From Pseudomonadota bacterium (GTDB lineage: Bacteria; Pseudomonadota; Gammaproteobacteria; Steroidobacterales; Steroidobacteraceae), in NCBI GenBank assembly GCA_021805275.1, contig JAJZFQ010000043.1:124001-188000 (forward strand): a DNA stretch of 64,000 nucleotides. Direction: 5' to 3'. The position numbers were made by a program, and so were the translations under genes. Below, in pieces: positions 18,511 through 26,924 of the stretch; position 1 is the first letter of the stretch, and every line of letters begins with the position of its first letter. The notes beneath the pieces were generated by a model that did no database searches, was not told the origin of the DNA, and saw only the letters and a program-made list of their open reading frames with translations.

Positions 18511-18791
18511 AGGTTCTTGACCTCTTCGGGGATGGCGTAGAACGTCGGGTGCCGGTAGACCTTGTCGCGCGCCGGCTCGAACAGTGCGTCGGCGTCCGCC
18601 GGATCGGAGGCGAGGATCTCGCTCGAGCGGACCACCCAGATGCTTACCCCCTCCTGCCGGCGAGTATAGGTGTCGCGCGCGTGCTCGAGGGCCATGCGCG
18701 CATCGGCGGCGTGCAGGCTCCCGACGTGTTTGTGTTCCAGCCCGCTGCGCGCGCGGATGAACACCTCGTAGAGCATCCAGTCTTCATTCAT
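18507..18791 (-). CDS. paaB: PaaB: phenylacetyl-CoA epoxidase subunit
   Basis: 94 residues, the normal size for PaaB (95 in E. coli). The sequence contains WMLYEVFIRARSGLEHKHVG, DARMALEHARDTYTRR, SIWVVRSSEI and a C-terminal KVYRHPTFY block, all family hallmarks. It bridges PaaAC heterodimers and may contact the reductase. It lies 12 bases after paaA and overlaps paaC by four bases. Confidence 0.97.
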   Translation of the reverse strand: MNEDWMLYEVFIRARSGLEHKHVGSLHAADARMALEHARDTYTRRQEGVSIWVVRSSEILASDPADADALFEPARDKVYRHPTFYAIPEEVKNL

Positions 18792-18803
18792 GATTGTCGC
18801 TCC

Positions 18804-19799
18804 TCAGCTGGCCTGCGCGTCGCGCGCCGCCGCGGCCTGCTTCTCGGCGTAGGCAACGGCGGCCTCGCGCACCCAACGACCCGCCTCGTGCGCGGCGCGC
18901 CGCGCCGCGAGGCGCTCGCGATTGCACGGCCCATCGCCCTTGAGCACCGCGTGAAACTCGCTCCAGTCGATCGGACCGTGAAGGTAGTGTCCGGCCGTCT
19001 CGTCCCAGCGCAGCTCGGGGTCCGGCACCACCAGGCCCAGGTACTCCGCCTGCGGCACAGTCGCATCGATGAACCGCTGCCGCAGCTCGTCGTTGCTGAA
19101 GCGCTTGATCTTCCAACGCATCGACTGCGCGCTGTGCACCGAGTCCGTATCGCTCGGTCCGAACATCATCAGCGAGGGCCACCACCAGCGATTCAGCGCG
19201 TCCTGCGCCATGGCGCGCTGCTCAGCGCTGCCGCCCGCTAGCGTCAGCATGATCTCGTAGCCCTGGCGCTGGTGAAAACTCTCCTCCTTGCAGATGCGCA
19301 CCATGGCGCGCGCGTATGGGCCGTACGAGCAGCGGCACAGCGGAATCTGGTTCATGATCGCCGCGCCATCAACCAGCCAGCCGATCGTCCCGATGTCCGC
19401 CCACGTGAGGGTCGGATAGTTGAAGATGCTCGAGTACTTGGCCCGTCCGATAAGCAGCTGCGCCACGAGCTCACCGCGCGCGACACCGAGCGTCTCGGCC
19501 GCGCTGTAAAGGTACATCCCGTGCCCGCCCTCGTCCTGAACCTTGGCGATGAGCACCGCCTTGCGCCGCAGCGAGGGGGCCCGGGTGATCCAGTTGCCCT
19601 CCGGGAGCATGCCGACGATCTCCGAATGGGCATGCTGAGCGATCTGGCGGATGAGGGTCTGGCGATAGGCCTCGGGCATCCAGTCCTTCGGCTCGATCTT
19701 TTCATCCGCATCGATACGCGCCTGGAAGCGCTCCAGACGTTCGTGTTCGTCCGCCGGCGCGCTCGGCGGCTGTGAGGCATCCAGGGCTTGCGTGTACAT
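18804..19799 (-). CDS. paaA: PaaA: catalytic di-iron subunit of phenylacetyl-CoA epoxidase
   Basis: 331 residues. The di-iron four-helix bundle is visible: [19 protein letters not shown] near 60-78, [19 protein letters not shown] near 82-100 (Glu and His ligands) and [17 protein letters not shown] near 165-181 (second Glu/His set). It carries out the NADPH-dependent epoxidation of phenylacetyl-CoA's aromatic ring. First gene of the operon; a strong promoter and palindrome lie between it and divergent paaX. The ligase gene paaK is not in this window. Confidence 0.98.
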   Translation of the reverse strand: MYTQALDASQPPSAPADEHERLERFQARIDADEKIEPKDWMPEAYRQTLIRQIAQHAHSEIVGMLPEGNWITRAPSLRRKAVLIAKVQDEGGHGMYLYSAAETLGVARGELVAQLLIGRAKYSSIFNYPTLTWADIGTIGWLVDGAAIMNQIPLCRCSYGPYARAMVRICKEESFHQRQGYEIMLTLAGGSAEQRAMAQDALNRWWWPSLMMFGPSDTDSVHSAQSMRWKIKRFSNDELRQRFIDATVPQAEYLGLVVPDPELRWDETAGHYLHGPIDWSEFHAVLKGDGPCNRERLAARRAAHEAGRWVREAAVAYAEKQAAAARDAQAS

Positions 19800-19817
19800 G
19801 CGTTGCCGATCACCCGA

Positions 19818-19829
19818 ATCAGATCTGAT
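19818..19829. promoter_or_regulatory. Palindromic operator candidate for PaaX
   Basis: ATCAGATCTGAT is a perfect 12-base palindrome placed just downstream of the predicted paaA start point, where a repressor would block transcription. Reading toward paaA it continues into CTGATTCGGG, sharing the TGATTCG core I recall for E. coli PaaX sites. Expected regulation: PaaX repression relieved by phenylacetyl-CoA. Confidence 0.55.
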
Positions 19830-19837
19830 ACATAAAA

Positions 19838-19865
19838 ACTATAGTCTTCATGATTTTTGTGTCAA
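19838..19865 (-). promoter_or_regulatory. Sigma-70 promoter of the paa operon
   Basis: On the minus strand a perfect -35 TTGACA (19865-19860) and a -10 TATAGT (19843-19838) are separated by 16 bases. Transcription would begin near 19831, giving a leader of about 30 bases before paaA. This is the best-matching housekeeping promoter I found in the window and points toward paaA. Confidence 0.75.
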
Positions 19866-19910
19866 GAAATTTCATGGCAGAATTGCGCTCCCAGATCGCC
19901 CGAGCGCTCG

Positions 19911-20834
19911 ATGCAGGCCAGCCGCAGCCCCCACCCCGCCGTCGCCGCCGTGCTGCGACGCTTTCGTGCCCAGCGTCCGCTGCGCGGCGGATCATTGCTG
20001 ATGACCGTGTTCGGCGATGCGATCGCCCCACGCGCAGGACGCGTGAGCCTCGGCAGCCTCATCCGGCTCGGGCGGCCCTTCGGGCTCGCCGAGCGGCTGG
20101 TGCGTACCAGCGCGGCGCGCCTGGCGACCGACGGCTGGCTCACCGCCGTGCGGCAGGGCCGGCGCAGCGAGTACCGCCTGACCGACACCGGGCACGGGGT
20201 CTTCGCCGCGGCCACTCAGCGCATCTACGCCGCGAATCCCAGCGCCTGGGACGGCCGCTGGACGCTCCTGGTGGTGCCACCGGGCCGCGGCGCGCGCGGT
20301 TCGCTGCGCGAGCGACTGCACTGGGTGGGATTCGGGCGGCTTGCCCCCGGCGTGTTCGTTCACCCGACGTGCACGCCGCAACAGGCCCGCGAGTGGTTCG
20401 CCCCACAGCGGGTCGAGGACGGCTGGGTATTTCGCGGGTCCGGCGAGGGGACGGCGCACGACCGTCAGCTGGTCGCGACAGCCTGGGACCTGGAGAGCCT
20501 CGCGCGCCGCTACCGGGCGTTCCGCGATGCGTTCGGTCCCATCGAGGCCTCGGACGCGCCCGCACTTCTGGCGCCGGAAGCGGCCTTCCTCGTACGCACG
20601 CTATTGATTCACGAGTATCGCAGGATTCACCTGCGCGATCCGCTGCTCCCACCGGCCCTGCTGCCGCAACCATGGGTCGGCGCCGAGGCCTACGGACTGT
20701 GCCGTCGCCTCTATGCCGCGGTGTTCGGCGCAGCGGAGCACTACCTGGATGAGCACGGGGCAACGCTGAACGGGGCCCTGCCGCCGGCAGGGCCCGAGGT
20801 ATTCGCGCGCTTTGGCGGGCTCACCCGCCCCTGA
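19911..20834 (+). CDS. paaX: PaaX-family transcriptional repressor
   Basis: About 307 residues, the size of PaaX. The N-terminal winged helix includes RGGSLLMTVFGDAIAPRAGRVSLGSLIRL near 20-48 and LVRTSAARLATDGWLTAVRQGRRSEYRLTDTG near 60-92. The central domain has WTLLVVPPG near 115 and RERLHWVGFGRLAPGVFVHP near 128-147. The C-terminal PaaX domain includes LLIHEYRRIHLRDPLLPPALLP near 230. ATG 19911 is taken as start because it fits the usual N-terminus; the frame is open to a TTG at 19857. Divergent from paaA across a 112-base control region. It presumably binds phenylacetyl-CoA as inducer. Confidence 0.95.
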   Translation: MQASRSPHPAVAAVLRRFRAQRPLRGGSLLMTVFGDAIAPRAGRVSLGSLIRLGRPFGLAERLVRTSAARLATDGWLTAVRQGRRSEYRLTDTGHGVFAAATQRIYAANPSAWDGRWTLLVVPPGRGARGSLRERLHWVGFGRLAPGVFVHPTCTPQQAREWFAPQRVEDGWVFRGSGEGTAHDRQLVATAWDLESLARRYRAFRDAFGPIEASDAPALLAPEAAFLVRTLLIHEYRRIHLRDPLLPPALLPQPWVGAEAYGLCRRLYAAVFGAAEHYLDEHGATLNGALPPAGPEVFARFGGLTRP

Positions 20835-20840
20835 ACACCC

Positions 20841-21503
20841 TTACCAGGTGTTCGGCTCCCAGTTCTGCTCGCTGCCGTTGGACAGTTCGCCGGTCACGAT
20901 GGTCTTGGCGTCCTTGTAGAAGTGTGGCGGCACGGGCAGGTTCAGCGGCGCCGGCGAGCCGTCCATCACCCGGCCGGCCAGATCGTAGCGCGAGCCGTGG
21001 CAGGGGCAGTAGTAGCCGCCCGGCCAACTCGCCCCGAGCAGCGGGTCGCCGACTGAGGCGTGCAGCTTCGGCATGCAGCCGAGGTGGGTGCAGATGCCGA
21101 CCACCACCAGGTATTCCGGAACGATCGAGCGACTGATCGGGTTCCAGCCGGGCAGGTTCGCCGGCTGCTGATCCGCCTTCGAGAGAGGATCCTTGAGCTG
21201 GCCGTTGAGTGAGGACAGGGCCTTGATCTCATCCTCGGTCCGGCGCAGCACGTAGATCGGACGGCGCCGCCAGGAAGCGACCAGCATCTCCTTCGGCTTC
21301 AACTTGGAGATATCAATGGTCACCGGCGCCCCGAGCGCACGAGCCGTCTCGCTCGGCTCCATCGATTCGATGAAGGGGGTTGCCGCCAGGCCTACGCCGA
21401 CTGCGCCGACCGCCGCCGTGGCCGCAGTCAACATGCGCCTGCGGGCCAGATCCGGTTCGGACTCGTCACCCGGCGATCCAGGCAAGGTGGTGCCATCGGT
21501 CAT
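20841..21503 (-). CDS. petA: Rieske iron-sulfur protein of the cytochrome bc1 complex
   Basis: 220 residues. The N-terminus has a Tat-like DLARRRMLTAATAAVGAVGVG segment forming the membrane anchor (residues 18-42). The Rieske fold carries ICTHLGC at 137-143 and YYCPCHGS at 164-171: Cys138, His140, Cys166 and His169 would bind the 2Fe-2S cluster, with a Cys143-Cys168 disulfide. It moves electrons from ubiquinol to cytochrome c1. ATG 21503 has GGAGG eight bases upstream. Cytochrome b and c1 genes are not next to it, which is unusual; its 3' end is seven bases from the convergent paaX stop. Confidence 0.95.
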   Translation of the reverse strand: MTDGTTLPGSPGDESEPDLARRRMLTAATAAVGAVGVGLAATPFIESMEPSETARALGAPVTIDISKLKPKEMLVASWRRRPIYVLRRTEDEIKALSSLNGQLKDPLSKADQQPANLPGWNPISRSIVPEYLVVVGICTHLGCMPKLHASVGDPLLGASWPGGYYCPCHGSRYDLAGRVMDGSPAPLNLPVPPHFYKDAKTIVTGELSNGSEQNWEPNTW

Positions 21504-21582
21504 GCTGAGGTCCTCCGCTGGAGTTCTGCGCGCATGGTAGTCTCCTCGGAGCCGTCCGTCACTACGGGTATCACGAAACACC

Positions 21583-21601
21583 CCGGGGGTCGCGCCCCCG
21601 G
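21583..21601 (-). terminator. GC hairpin between the E2 gene and petA
   Basis: CCGGGGG and CCCCCGG form a perfect seven-base stem around a five-base loop, seven bases after the E2 stop. On the minus strand it is followed by GGTGTTTCG, a weak T-tract. It could end or attenuate the 2-oxoacid dehydrogenase transcript before petA. Confidence 0.4.
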
Positions 21602-21607
21602 TCGGCC

Positions 21608-22846
21608 TCACTCGCTCCAGCCCGCGAGCCGCTCGGTGAACACCTGCATGAAGCGGTTGGCACGCTCTCCGTCCATGACGCGATGGTCGATCGTCAATGT
21701 GGCGTAGCAGCGCGGACGAATCTCGATACGCTCCTCGCTGCCGTGCGCCACCACCACAGCGCGCTTCTCAACCTTGCCGACGCCGAGGATCGCTGCCTGG
21801 CCGGGAAACAGAATGATCGGCGCGGCGATCAGGCTGCCGCTCACGCCGTGGTTGGACAGCGTGAAGGTGCCGCCGCGCACGTCCTGCGGGCGCAGCCGTC
21901 CGTCGCGCGCGCGCTGCACCAGCTCGCCGATTCCTGCGGCGGTGCGCTCCAGATCGAGCCCCTCGGCGCCATGCAGCACCGGGGCCACCAGCCCCTCGGG
22001 CGCGGCGGTGCCGATACCGAAATTCACCGTCTCGTAGATCTCCAGGGCCTCCTCGCCCCAGCGGCTGTTCGCCTCCGGAACGGCACGGATGGCCTCGATC
22101 GCTGCGCGCACGAAGTACGCCGTCAGCGTCAGTGACACGCCGCGGTCGGCCATGGTTTGCCGGTGCCGCGCGCGATGCTCGAGTACCGCGGTCAGATCCA
22201 CCTCGAATACGTTGGTGACGTGCGGCGCGCTGCGCAGCAGGCTCTCGACCATGCGCGAGGCGATGCGCTTGCGCACCGCGGTGTGCGGTACCCGCCGTAC
22301 GGCCACCTCGGAGTCGCTCCGCGCACCGAACGCATCGCCCTGCGGCGCCCGCGGCTCGGCCGCCACGCGGGCCGGTTCGTATGCGAGCACATCATTCACC
22401 GTGATCCGTCCGCCCTCACCCGTGCCACGAACCTCATCGGGCTCCAGCCCGCGCTCGCTGAGCAGCCGGCGCACGGCGGGACTGAGCCGCAGCGCATCGC
22501 CCGGGCGGCCCGCAGCGGACGGGGAGATTGTCGGACCCGCCGCGGCCGCCAGGGCGCGCGTGCGCGGCAGCACCTCTGCAGGCGCGGCCGACGGCTCGCC
22601 CGCCGGGACGATCCGTCCGAGCAGCTCTCCGGGCTCGACCTCGTCGCGCTCGGCCTTCACGATGGCCTCGAGCACGCCCGAGGCCGGCGCGGGCACCTCG
22701 ATGGTGACCTTGTCGGTTTCCAGTTCGATCAATGGCTCGTGTGCGCTCACGCTCTCGCCGACCGCCTTCAGCCAGCGCAGCACCTGCGAGCGGGTGCCTT
22801 CTTCCTGTCCCGCGGGCGCTCGGACCTCGATCGGCTGCTGCGCCAC
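21608..22846 (-). CDS. Dihydrolipoyl acyltransferase (E2) of a branched-chain 2-oxoacid dehydrogenase complex
   Basis: 412 residues. The lipoyl domain has ETDKVTIEVPAPASG with the lipoylated Lys near 45. The E3/E1-binding domain lies around 120-155 (LSPAVRRLLSERGLEPDEVRGTGEGGRITVNDVL). The catalytic acyltransferase domain spans about 185-410 with KRIASRMVESL, FTLSNHGVSGS and the active-site TIDHRVMDGERAN (His and Asp). The fused E1 upstream points to branched-chain 2-oxoacids as substrates. It starts two bases after the E1 stop. No E3 (lipoamide dehydrogenase) gene is present here. Confidence 0.95.
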   Translation of the reverse strand: MAQQPIEVRAPAGQEEGTRSQVLRWLKAVGESVSAHEPLIELETDKVTIEVPAPASGVLEAIVKAERDEVEPGELLGRIVPAGEPSAAPAEVLPRTRALAAAAGPTISPSAAGRPGDALRLSPAVRRLLSERGLEPDEVRGTGEGGRITVNDVLAYEPARVAAEPRAPQGDAFGARSDSEVAVRRVPHTAVRKRIASRMVESLLRSAPHVTNVFEVDLTAVLEHRARHRQTMADRGVSLTLTAYFVRAAIEAIRAVPEANSRWGEEALEIYETVNFGIGTAAPEGLVAPVLHGAEGLDLERTAAGIGELVQRARDGRLRPQDVRGGTFTLSNHGVSGSLIAAPIILFPGQAAILGVGKVEKRAVVVAHGSEERIEIRPRCYATLTIDHRVMDGERANRFMQVFTERLAGWSE

Positions 22847-22848
22847 GA

Positions 22849-24960
22849 CTACACGCTCGCGACGGCGCGGATCGCGCGCGTGATGGACTCGACACCCGGA
22901 ACGGCTGCCTCGAGCAACACTGGCGCATGCGGGCTCGGGATGTCGGGCATGGCCAGCCGCTCGACGGGTGCCTCAAGGCTGAAGAACGCCTCGCGCGCGA
23001 GCACCGCGGCCACCTCGGCACCGAAACCGGCGGTAAGGTTGTCCTCGTGCACGATCAGACATCGGTGCGTCTTGCGCACCGAGGCGAGAACCGCCGCGCG
23101 GTCCCAGGGCGAGAGCGTGCGCAGATCCAGGATCTCCACGAGCACACCGGAGGCCTCGGCAGCGAGTTCACAGCGCTCGACCATCGCGCCCCAGGTGACA
23201 ATGGTCAGCTCCGAGCCCTCGCGCACGCAGCGCGCAACACCGAACGGCAGCACGTACCGATCGCCCGGATACGGTCGACGCGCCCAGGCGCCGTCGAGCA
23301 GCGCGCGATGTTCGAAGAAGATGGTCGGATCATTGCCGCGCAGTGCCGCGCGCAGCAGCCCGACCGCATCCTCGGCATTGGACGGCACCGCGAGCCGCCA
23401 GCCGATGCCGTGCGCCCAGGCGACTTCATTGGTCTGGCTGTGCCAGGGATCGCCGCACTTGAAGTACCCGCCCGGCATGCGCACCACCATCGGCGCGGCG
23501 AACCGGTTGGCGGTGCGCCAGCGCAGCGTGCCGCAGTCGTTGATCTGCTCGGTGGCCGGATCGGCATACTTGCGGAACTGGATCTCCGGCACCGGCAACA
23601 GCCCGGCGAGCGCCATGCCGACGGCTCGACCGATGATGCCCTCCTCGGAGAGACTGGTGTCGAACACGCGCGCCGCGCCGTGCTTGTCCTGCAGTCCGAG
23701 CGTCGCGCCGTGCACGCCGCCCTTCGGTCCGACGTCCTCGCCGAAGACCACCATGCGCGGATTCAGGCCGAGCTCGACATCCAGCGTGCGACGGATCGCC
23801 GTCAGCATGTTGATGCGAGTCGGTTCAGGCTTGCGTTGCGTGCTGCCCGGCGCGAAGGCAACACCGAGCGGCGCGACACCACCTTGCTCCTGAAGCTGGG
23901 CACGTCCGTCGATGTCGTGCTCGGTGAATACGTGCCGGGTGAGGCCGGCCGGATCGGGCAGCGCGCGATGAAGCGCGCGCTCGACCGAGTGCTCCACCTC
24001 GCGCTGGGAGTCCTCGGCGATCTGCCGCCATTCGCTCTCGGCCATGCGCTGCGGGACGAGGTAGCGGTACAGGCGGCGCAGCGGATCGTTGGCCCGCTCG
24101 CGGGCGATCGTCTCGGGCGGCTTGTAGGCCTGGGTGTCCTGGCCCGAGTGGCCGCACAGCCGCGGCACGGTCAGGCGCAGCAGCGCCGGGGCGCGTTGCC
24201 CGCGCACGAAGCGCACTGCCTCGCCGATGCGCTCGGCGGCCGTCTCGGGATCGGCACCATCGCCCTCGAAGATCGTCAGGCCCGAGAACGCGCGCAGGTT
24301 GGCGGCAATATTGCCGCCCGGGGTCTGCAGGCGCGAACTCACCGAGATGCCGAAGCCGTTGTCCTCGATGTAGATCAGCATCGGCAGGCGCAGCGTGGTG
24401 GCCATCGTGAGCGCCGACCAGAACCCGGCCGTGGCCACCGAGCCGTCGCCACCGAGCACGACCGCGATGCTGCGCGCGTAGTGGGTATCGCCAAGCGTCT
24501 CGTGGTGGTAACCGATCGACTGGGCCCATCCGGCCGCGGGGGTGTACTGCGCCCCGACGCCACCGCACGCCGGCAGCACTGTCGCGCCGCCCCGGCCCGG
24601 CTTGTTGAACACCACGCCGATGTCGCGACCGTCGCTGAACGCCCCCGCGCGTGCCAGCGGACCGGCCGCGGCCTCCTCGAGGTCCACTCCCAGGGCCAGC
24701 ATCAGCGGACGGGAGCGGTAGTACACCGTGACCGCATCGTGCGGCTCGGTCAGCTGCAGCCCGAGCAGAATCTGCGCCAGGTCGTGCCCACGGGCGGAGA
24801 ACTGATACATCACCTGGCGGGCGGGCACTAGCCGGGTCTCCTCGATGTCATCGAGCGCGCGCGAGCAGTGCAGCAGCCGCGTCACCCGCGCCCAGTCCGG
24901 CTGGGAGGCGGCCGATGCGCAGTGGCCTGTGAGCGCCGTTGAGGGGGCGGGAGAAGCCAT
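22849..24960 (-). CDS. Fused E1 alpha-beta subunit of a 2-oxoisovalerate-type dehydrogenase
   Basis: 703 residues combining both E1 subunits in one chain. The alpha half (1-about 370) has YYRSRPLMLALG near 80 and the thiamine-diphosphate motif GGDGSVATAGFWSALTMA near 168-185 ending in an EDN. The beta half (about 385-703) has NMLTAIRRTLDVELGLNP, VVFGEDVGPKGGVHGAT, FDTSLSEEGIIGRAVGMAL and a DLRTLSPWD block near the end. It decarboxylates branched-chain 2-oxoacids and loads the acyl group on E2 lipoate. In many bacteria alpha and beta are separate genes. GGAG lies seven bases upstream of ATG 24960; a divergent Lrp-type gene follows. Confidence 0.96.
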   Translation of the reverse strand: MASPAPSTALTGHCASAASQPDWARVTRLLHCSRALDDIEETRLVPARQVMYQFSARGHDLAQILLGLQLTEPHDAVTVYYRSRPLMLALGVDLEEAAAGPLARAGAFSDGRDIGVVFNKPGRGGATVLPACGGVGAQYTPAAGWAQSIGYHHETLGDTHYARSIAVVLGGDGSVATAGFWSALTMATTLRLPMLIYIEDNGFGISVSSRLQTPGGNIAANLRAFSGLTIFEGDGADPETAAERIGEAVRFVRGQRAPALLRLTVPRLCGHSGQDTQAYKPPETIARERANDPLRRLYRYLVPQRMAESEWRQIAEDSQREVEHSVERALHRALPDPAGLTRHVFTEHDIDGRAQLQEQGGVAPLGVAFAPGSTQRKPEPTRINMLTAIRRTLDVELGLNPRMVVFGEDVGPKGGVHGATLGLQDKHGAARVFDTSLSEEGIIGRAVGMALAGLLPVPEIQFRKYADPATEQINDCGTLRWRTANRFAAPMVVRMPGGYFKCGDPWHSQTNEVAWAHGIGWRLAVPSNAEDAVGLLRAALRGNDPTIFFEHRALLDGAWARRPYPGDRYVLPFGVARCVREGSELTIVTWGAMVERCELAAEASGVLVEILDLRTLSPWDRAAVLASVRKTHRCLIVHEDNLTAGFGAEVAAVLAREAFFSLEAPVERLAMPDIPSPHAPVLLEAAVPGVESITRAIRAVASV

Positions 24961-24991
24961 GGGTCCGCTCCGGACAGGTGTAATCGCAGCC

Positions 24992-25020
24992 AGCCTATGC
25001 GCTCCTTCACGAAATAGGCT
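24992..25020. promoter_or_regulatory. Inverted repeat in the divergent Lrp/E1 control region
   Basis: AGCCTAT (24992-24998) and ATAGGCT (25014-25020) are exact inverted repeats separated by 15 bases. They lie between the E1 start (24960) and the regulator start (25085), a natural position for an Lrp-family binding site. Confidence 0.4.
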
Positions 25021-25084
25021 TGCCTTTCTTGCTCATTTTGCCCACCGTATAGCAATATTCTTTCAATCCGGAACACTTCGGAGC

Positions 25085-25558
25085 ATGGCCGTGGCACGTT
25101 CGCTCGACCGACTGGATCGTCGCATCCTCGAGACGCTGCAACTCGAGGCGCGCATCACCAACCAGGAGCTGGCCAAGCGGGTCGGCCTGTCCCCCGCGCC
25201 ATGCTGGCGACGGCTGAAGCGCCTCGAGCGCGAGGGGGTGATCGCCGGCTACGCGACGCTGCTGTCGGCACCGGCCATCGGTCTGCCGGTGCAGGCCTAT
25301 GCCCTGGTCTCGCTGGAGAACCACCACACCGACACCGTCGCCGCATTCGACCGGCTCGTGCGCGAGCGGCCCGAAGTGCTCGAGTGCCACTCGATGAGTG
25401 GCGCGAACGATTACCTGCTGCGCATCGTCGCTGCGAGCATGGAGGCGTACGAGCACTTCCTCTCCACCCAGCTGCTGCAGCTCGCCGCGGTGCGTTCGGT
25501 CAACACCAGCTTCGTGCTGCGCACCAAGAAGTTCACCACCCAGCTGCCGCTGCTGTGA
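25085..25558 (+). CDS. Lrp/AsnC-family regulator, BkdR-like by position
   Basis: 157 residues. An N-terminal helix-turn-helix (LDRLDRRILETLQLEARITNQELAKRVGLSPAPCWRRLKRLEREGVI, in parts) occupies residues 5-52. The RAM/ligand domain follows with YALVSLENH near 75, VLECHSMSGANDYLLRIVA near 100-118 and a C-terminal SFVLRTKKFTTQLPL. It is transcribed away from the branched-chain 2-oxoacid dehydrogenase genes, the arrangement known for Pseudomonas BkdR, so amino-acid-responsive activation of those genes is the likely job. Confidence 0.92.
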   Translation: MAVARSLDRLDRRILETLQLEARITNQELAKRVGLSPAPCWRRLKRLEREGVIAGYATLLSAPAIGLPVQAYALVSLENHHTDTVAAFDRLVRERPEVLECHSMSGANDYLLRIVAASMEAYEHFLSTQLLQLAAVRSVNTSFVLRTKKFTTQLPLL

Positions 25559-25568
25559 GCCGGACGCC

Positions 25569-26924
25569 TCAGGCGTCCGTCGCACGCGTGCGCGGTGAGC
25601 CGAACAGCCGCCGGCCAAAGCGAAACAGCGGCCAGCCGGCGAGGAAGATCGCCGCGCCGGCGAGCGCGAGCGCGGGCTGCAGTACCGACACCCGCACGGC
25701 CACGGTGAGCAGACAAGCGATGTAGAACGCTGGCAGCAGCGGATAGCCCCTCATGGCAAAGCCGCCCGCCGCACCGGTCCGTCGCCGCAGTACGAACAGT
25801 GTCGATGCGACCACGGCGAGCGTCACCGTGTCGACCAGGATCACGTAATCGAGCAGCTTGACAAACGAGCCGAGCAGCAGCGCCGGCACGAGCATCGTGA
25901 GGCCGAAGAAGACCAGCCCGGCCTCCTGTGCCTGGGTGCGCGGATTGACTCGCATGAACGCTCGCGGCAGGGCTCCGTCCTCGGCCATGGCGTAGAAGGT
26001 GCGCGGCATGTGCACGATGGTCGCATTGACGAAGCCGGCCGCAGAGAGAAACACGACGACGGACACGACCACCCGGCCCGCGCGACCGAACAACGCCCCG
26101 GTGAGCGCGGCGGCCACGAGCGGCGAGTCGGCCACTCCGCCGGTGCCGAGCACGCGGTGGTAGGCGAGGTTCACCAGCAGGTAGAGCGTGACGACGGTCA
26201 GCACGCCGGCAGCGATCGCGAGCGGGAAGCGCCGGCGCGCATCCTTCAGGTCCGCCCCGAGATTCATGGTCAGGTGATAACCGCCATACGCGTAGAAGCA
26301 CGGCACCAGCGCGGTGGCGAGGCGCACCGACCAGGAGCCCGGAGCGGCCAAGGGGGTCCGCGGCGCCACCGGATGCGCGCGCCGGACCAGCACGAAGGCG
26401 CACACCACCAGCGCACCCATCAGCCCGATCTTCAGCAGCGAAAGCAGGTTCTGCGCGCTCGCGCCGAGGCGCATGCCGCGGTAGTTCAGGGCAAGCAGCA
26501 CCAGGATGCTCGCGCAGGCCAGTGCGAGCGTGACGTGTCCACCGGGAGCGTGTGACCGGAACAGGATCGGCCCGAGGTAATCGGCGCCGATGAACGCCAC
26601 GCCCGCCGCGCCGGCTCCCTGCATGATGGTCTGCGACCAGTTGAGCATGAAGGCAAGCGCGGGGTGATAGCAGTCGGCCACCACGCGGTAATAGCCCCCG
26701 GCGCGCGGATGGCGCGCACCGATCTCGGCGAACACGAACGCACCGATCAGGCTGATCGCACCGGCGACGATCCACGCCGCGAAGAACAGCCGCGTGCCAC
26801 CGGCGGCGCGGGCGACGATCGCCGGGGTGCGAAAGATCCCGATGCCCACCACCAGGCTGAACACCACCATGGCGACGTCGAACGCCGTCAGACGCGGCTC
26901 AATCGTCAACGGCTCAGTGACCAT
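25569..26924 (-). CDS. APC-superfamily amino acid permease
   Basis: 451 residues with about 12 membrane helices. The first helix has the unwound substrate motif VVGIGIFRTPAIVA near 25-38. AFVFAEIGARHPRAGGYYRVVADCYHP near 62-88 and ALVPCFYAYGGYHLTMNLGADLKDARRRFP near 205-234 are classic APC segments (the GGYY and Y-GG-N blocks). It is an inner-membrane secondary transporter. Its start overlaps the end of the upstream class V aminotransferase gene by 11 bases, so the two are co-transcribed and probably act on the same amino compound. Substrate unknown. Confidence 0.93.
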   Translation of the reverse strand: MVTEPLTIEPRLTAFDVAMVVFSLVVGIGIFRTPAIVARAAGGTRLFFAAWIVAGAISLIGAFVFAEIGARHPRAGGYYRVVADCYHPALAFMLNWSQTIMQGAGAAGVAFIGADYLGPILFRSHAPGGHVTLALACASILVLLALNYRGMRLGASAQNLLSLLKIGLMGALVVCAFVLVRRAHPVAPRTPLAAPGSWSVRLATALVPCFYAYGGYHLTMNLGADLKDARRRFPLAIAAGVLTVVTLYLLVNLAYHRVLGTGGVADSPLVAAALTGALFGRAGRVVVSVVVFLSAAGFVNATIVHMPRTFYAMAEDGALPRAFMRVNPRTQAQEAGLVFFGLTMLVPALLLGSFVKLLDYVILVDTVTLAVVASTLFVLRRRTGAAGGFAMRGYPLLPAFYIACLLTVAVRVSVLQPALALAGAAIFLAGWPLFRFGRRLFGSPRTRATDA

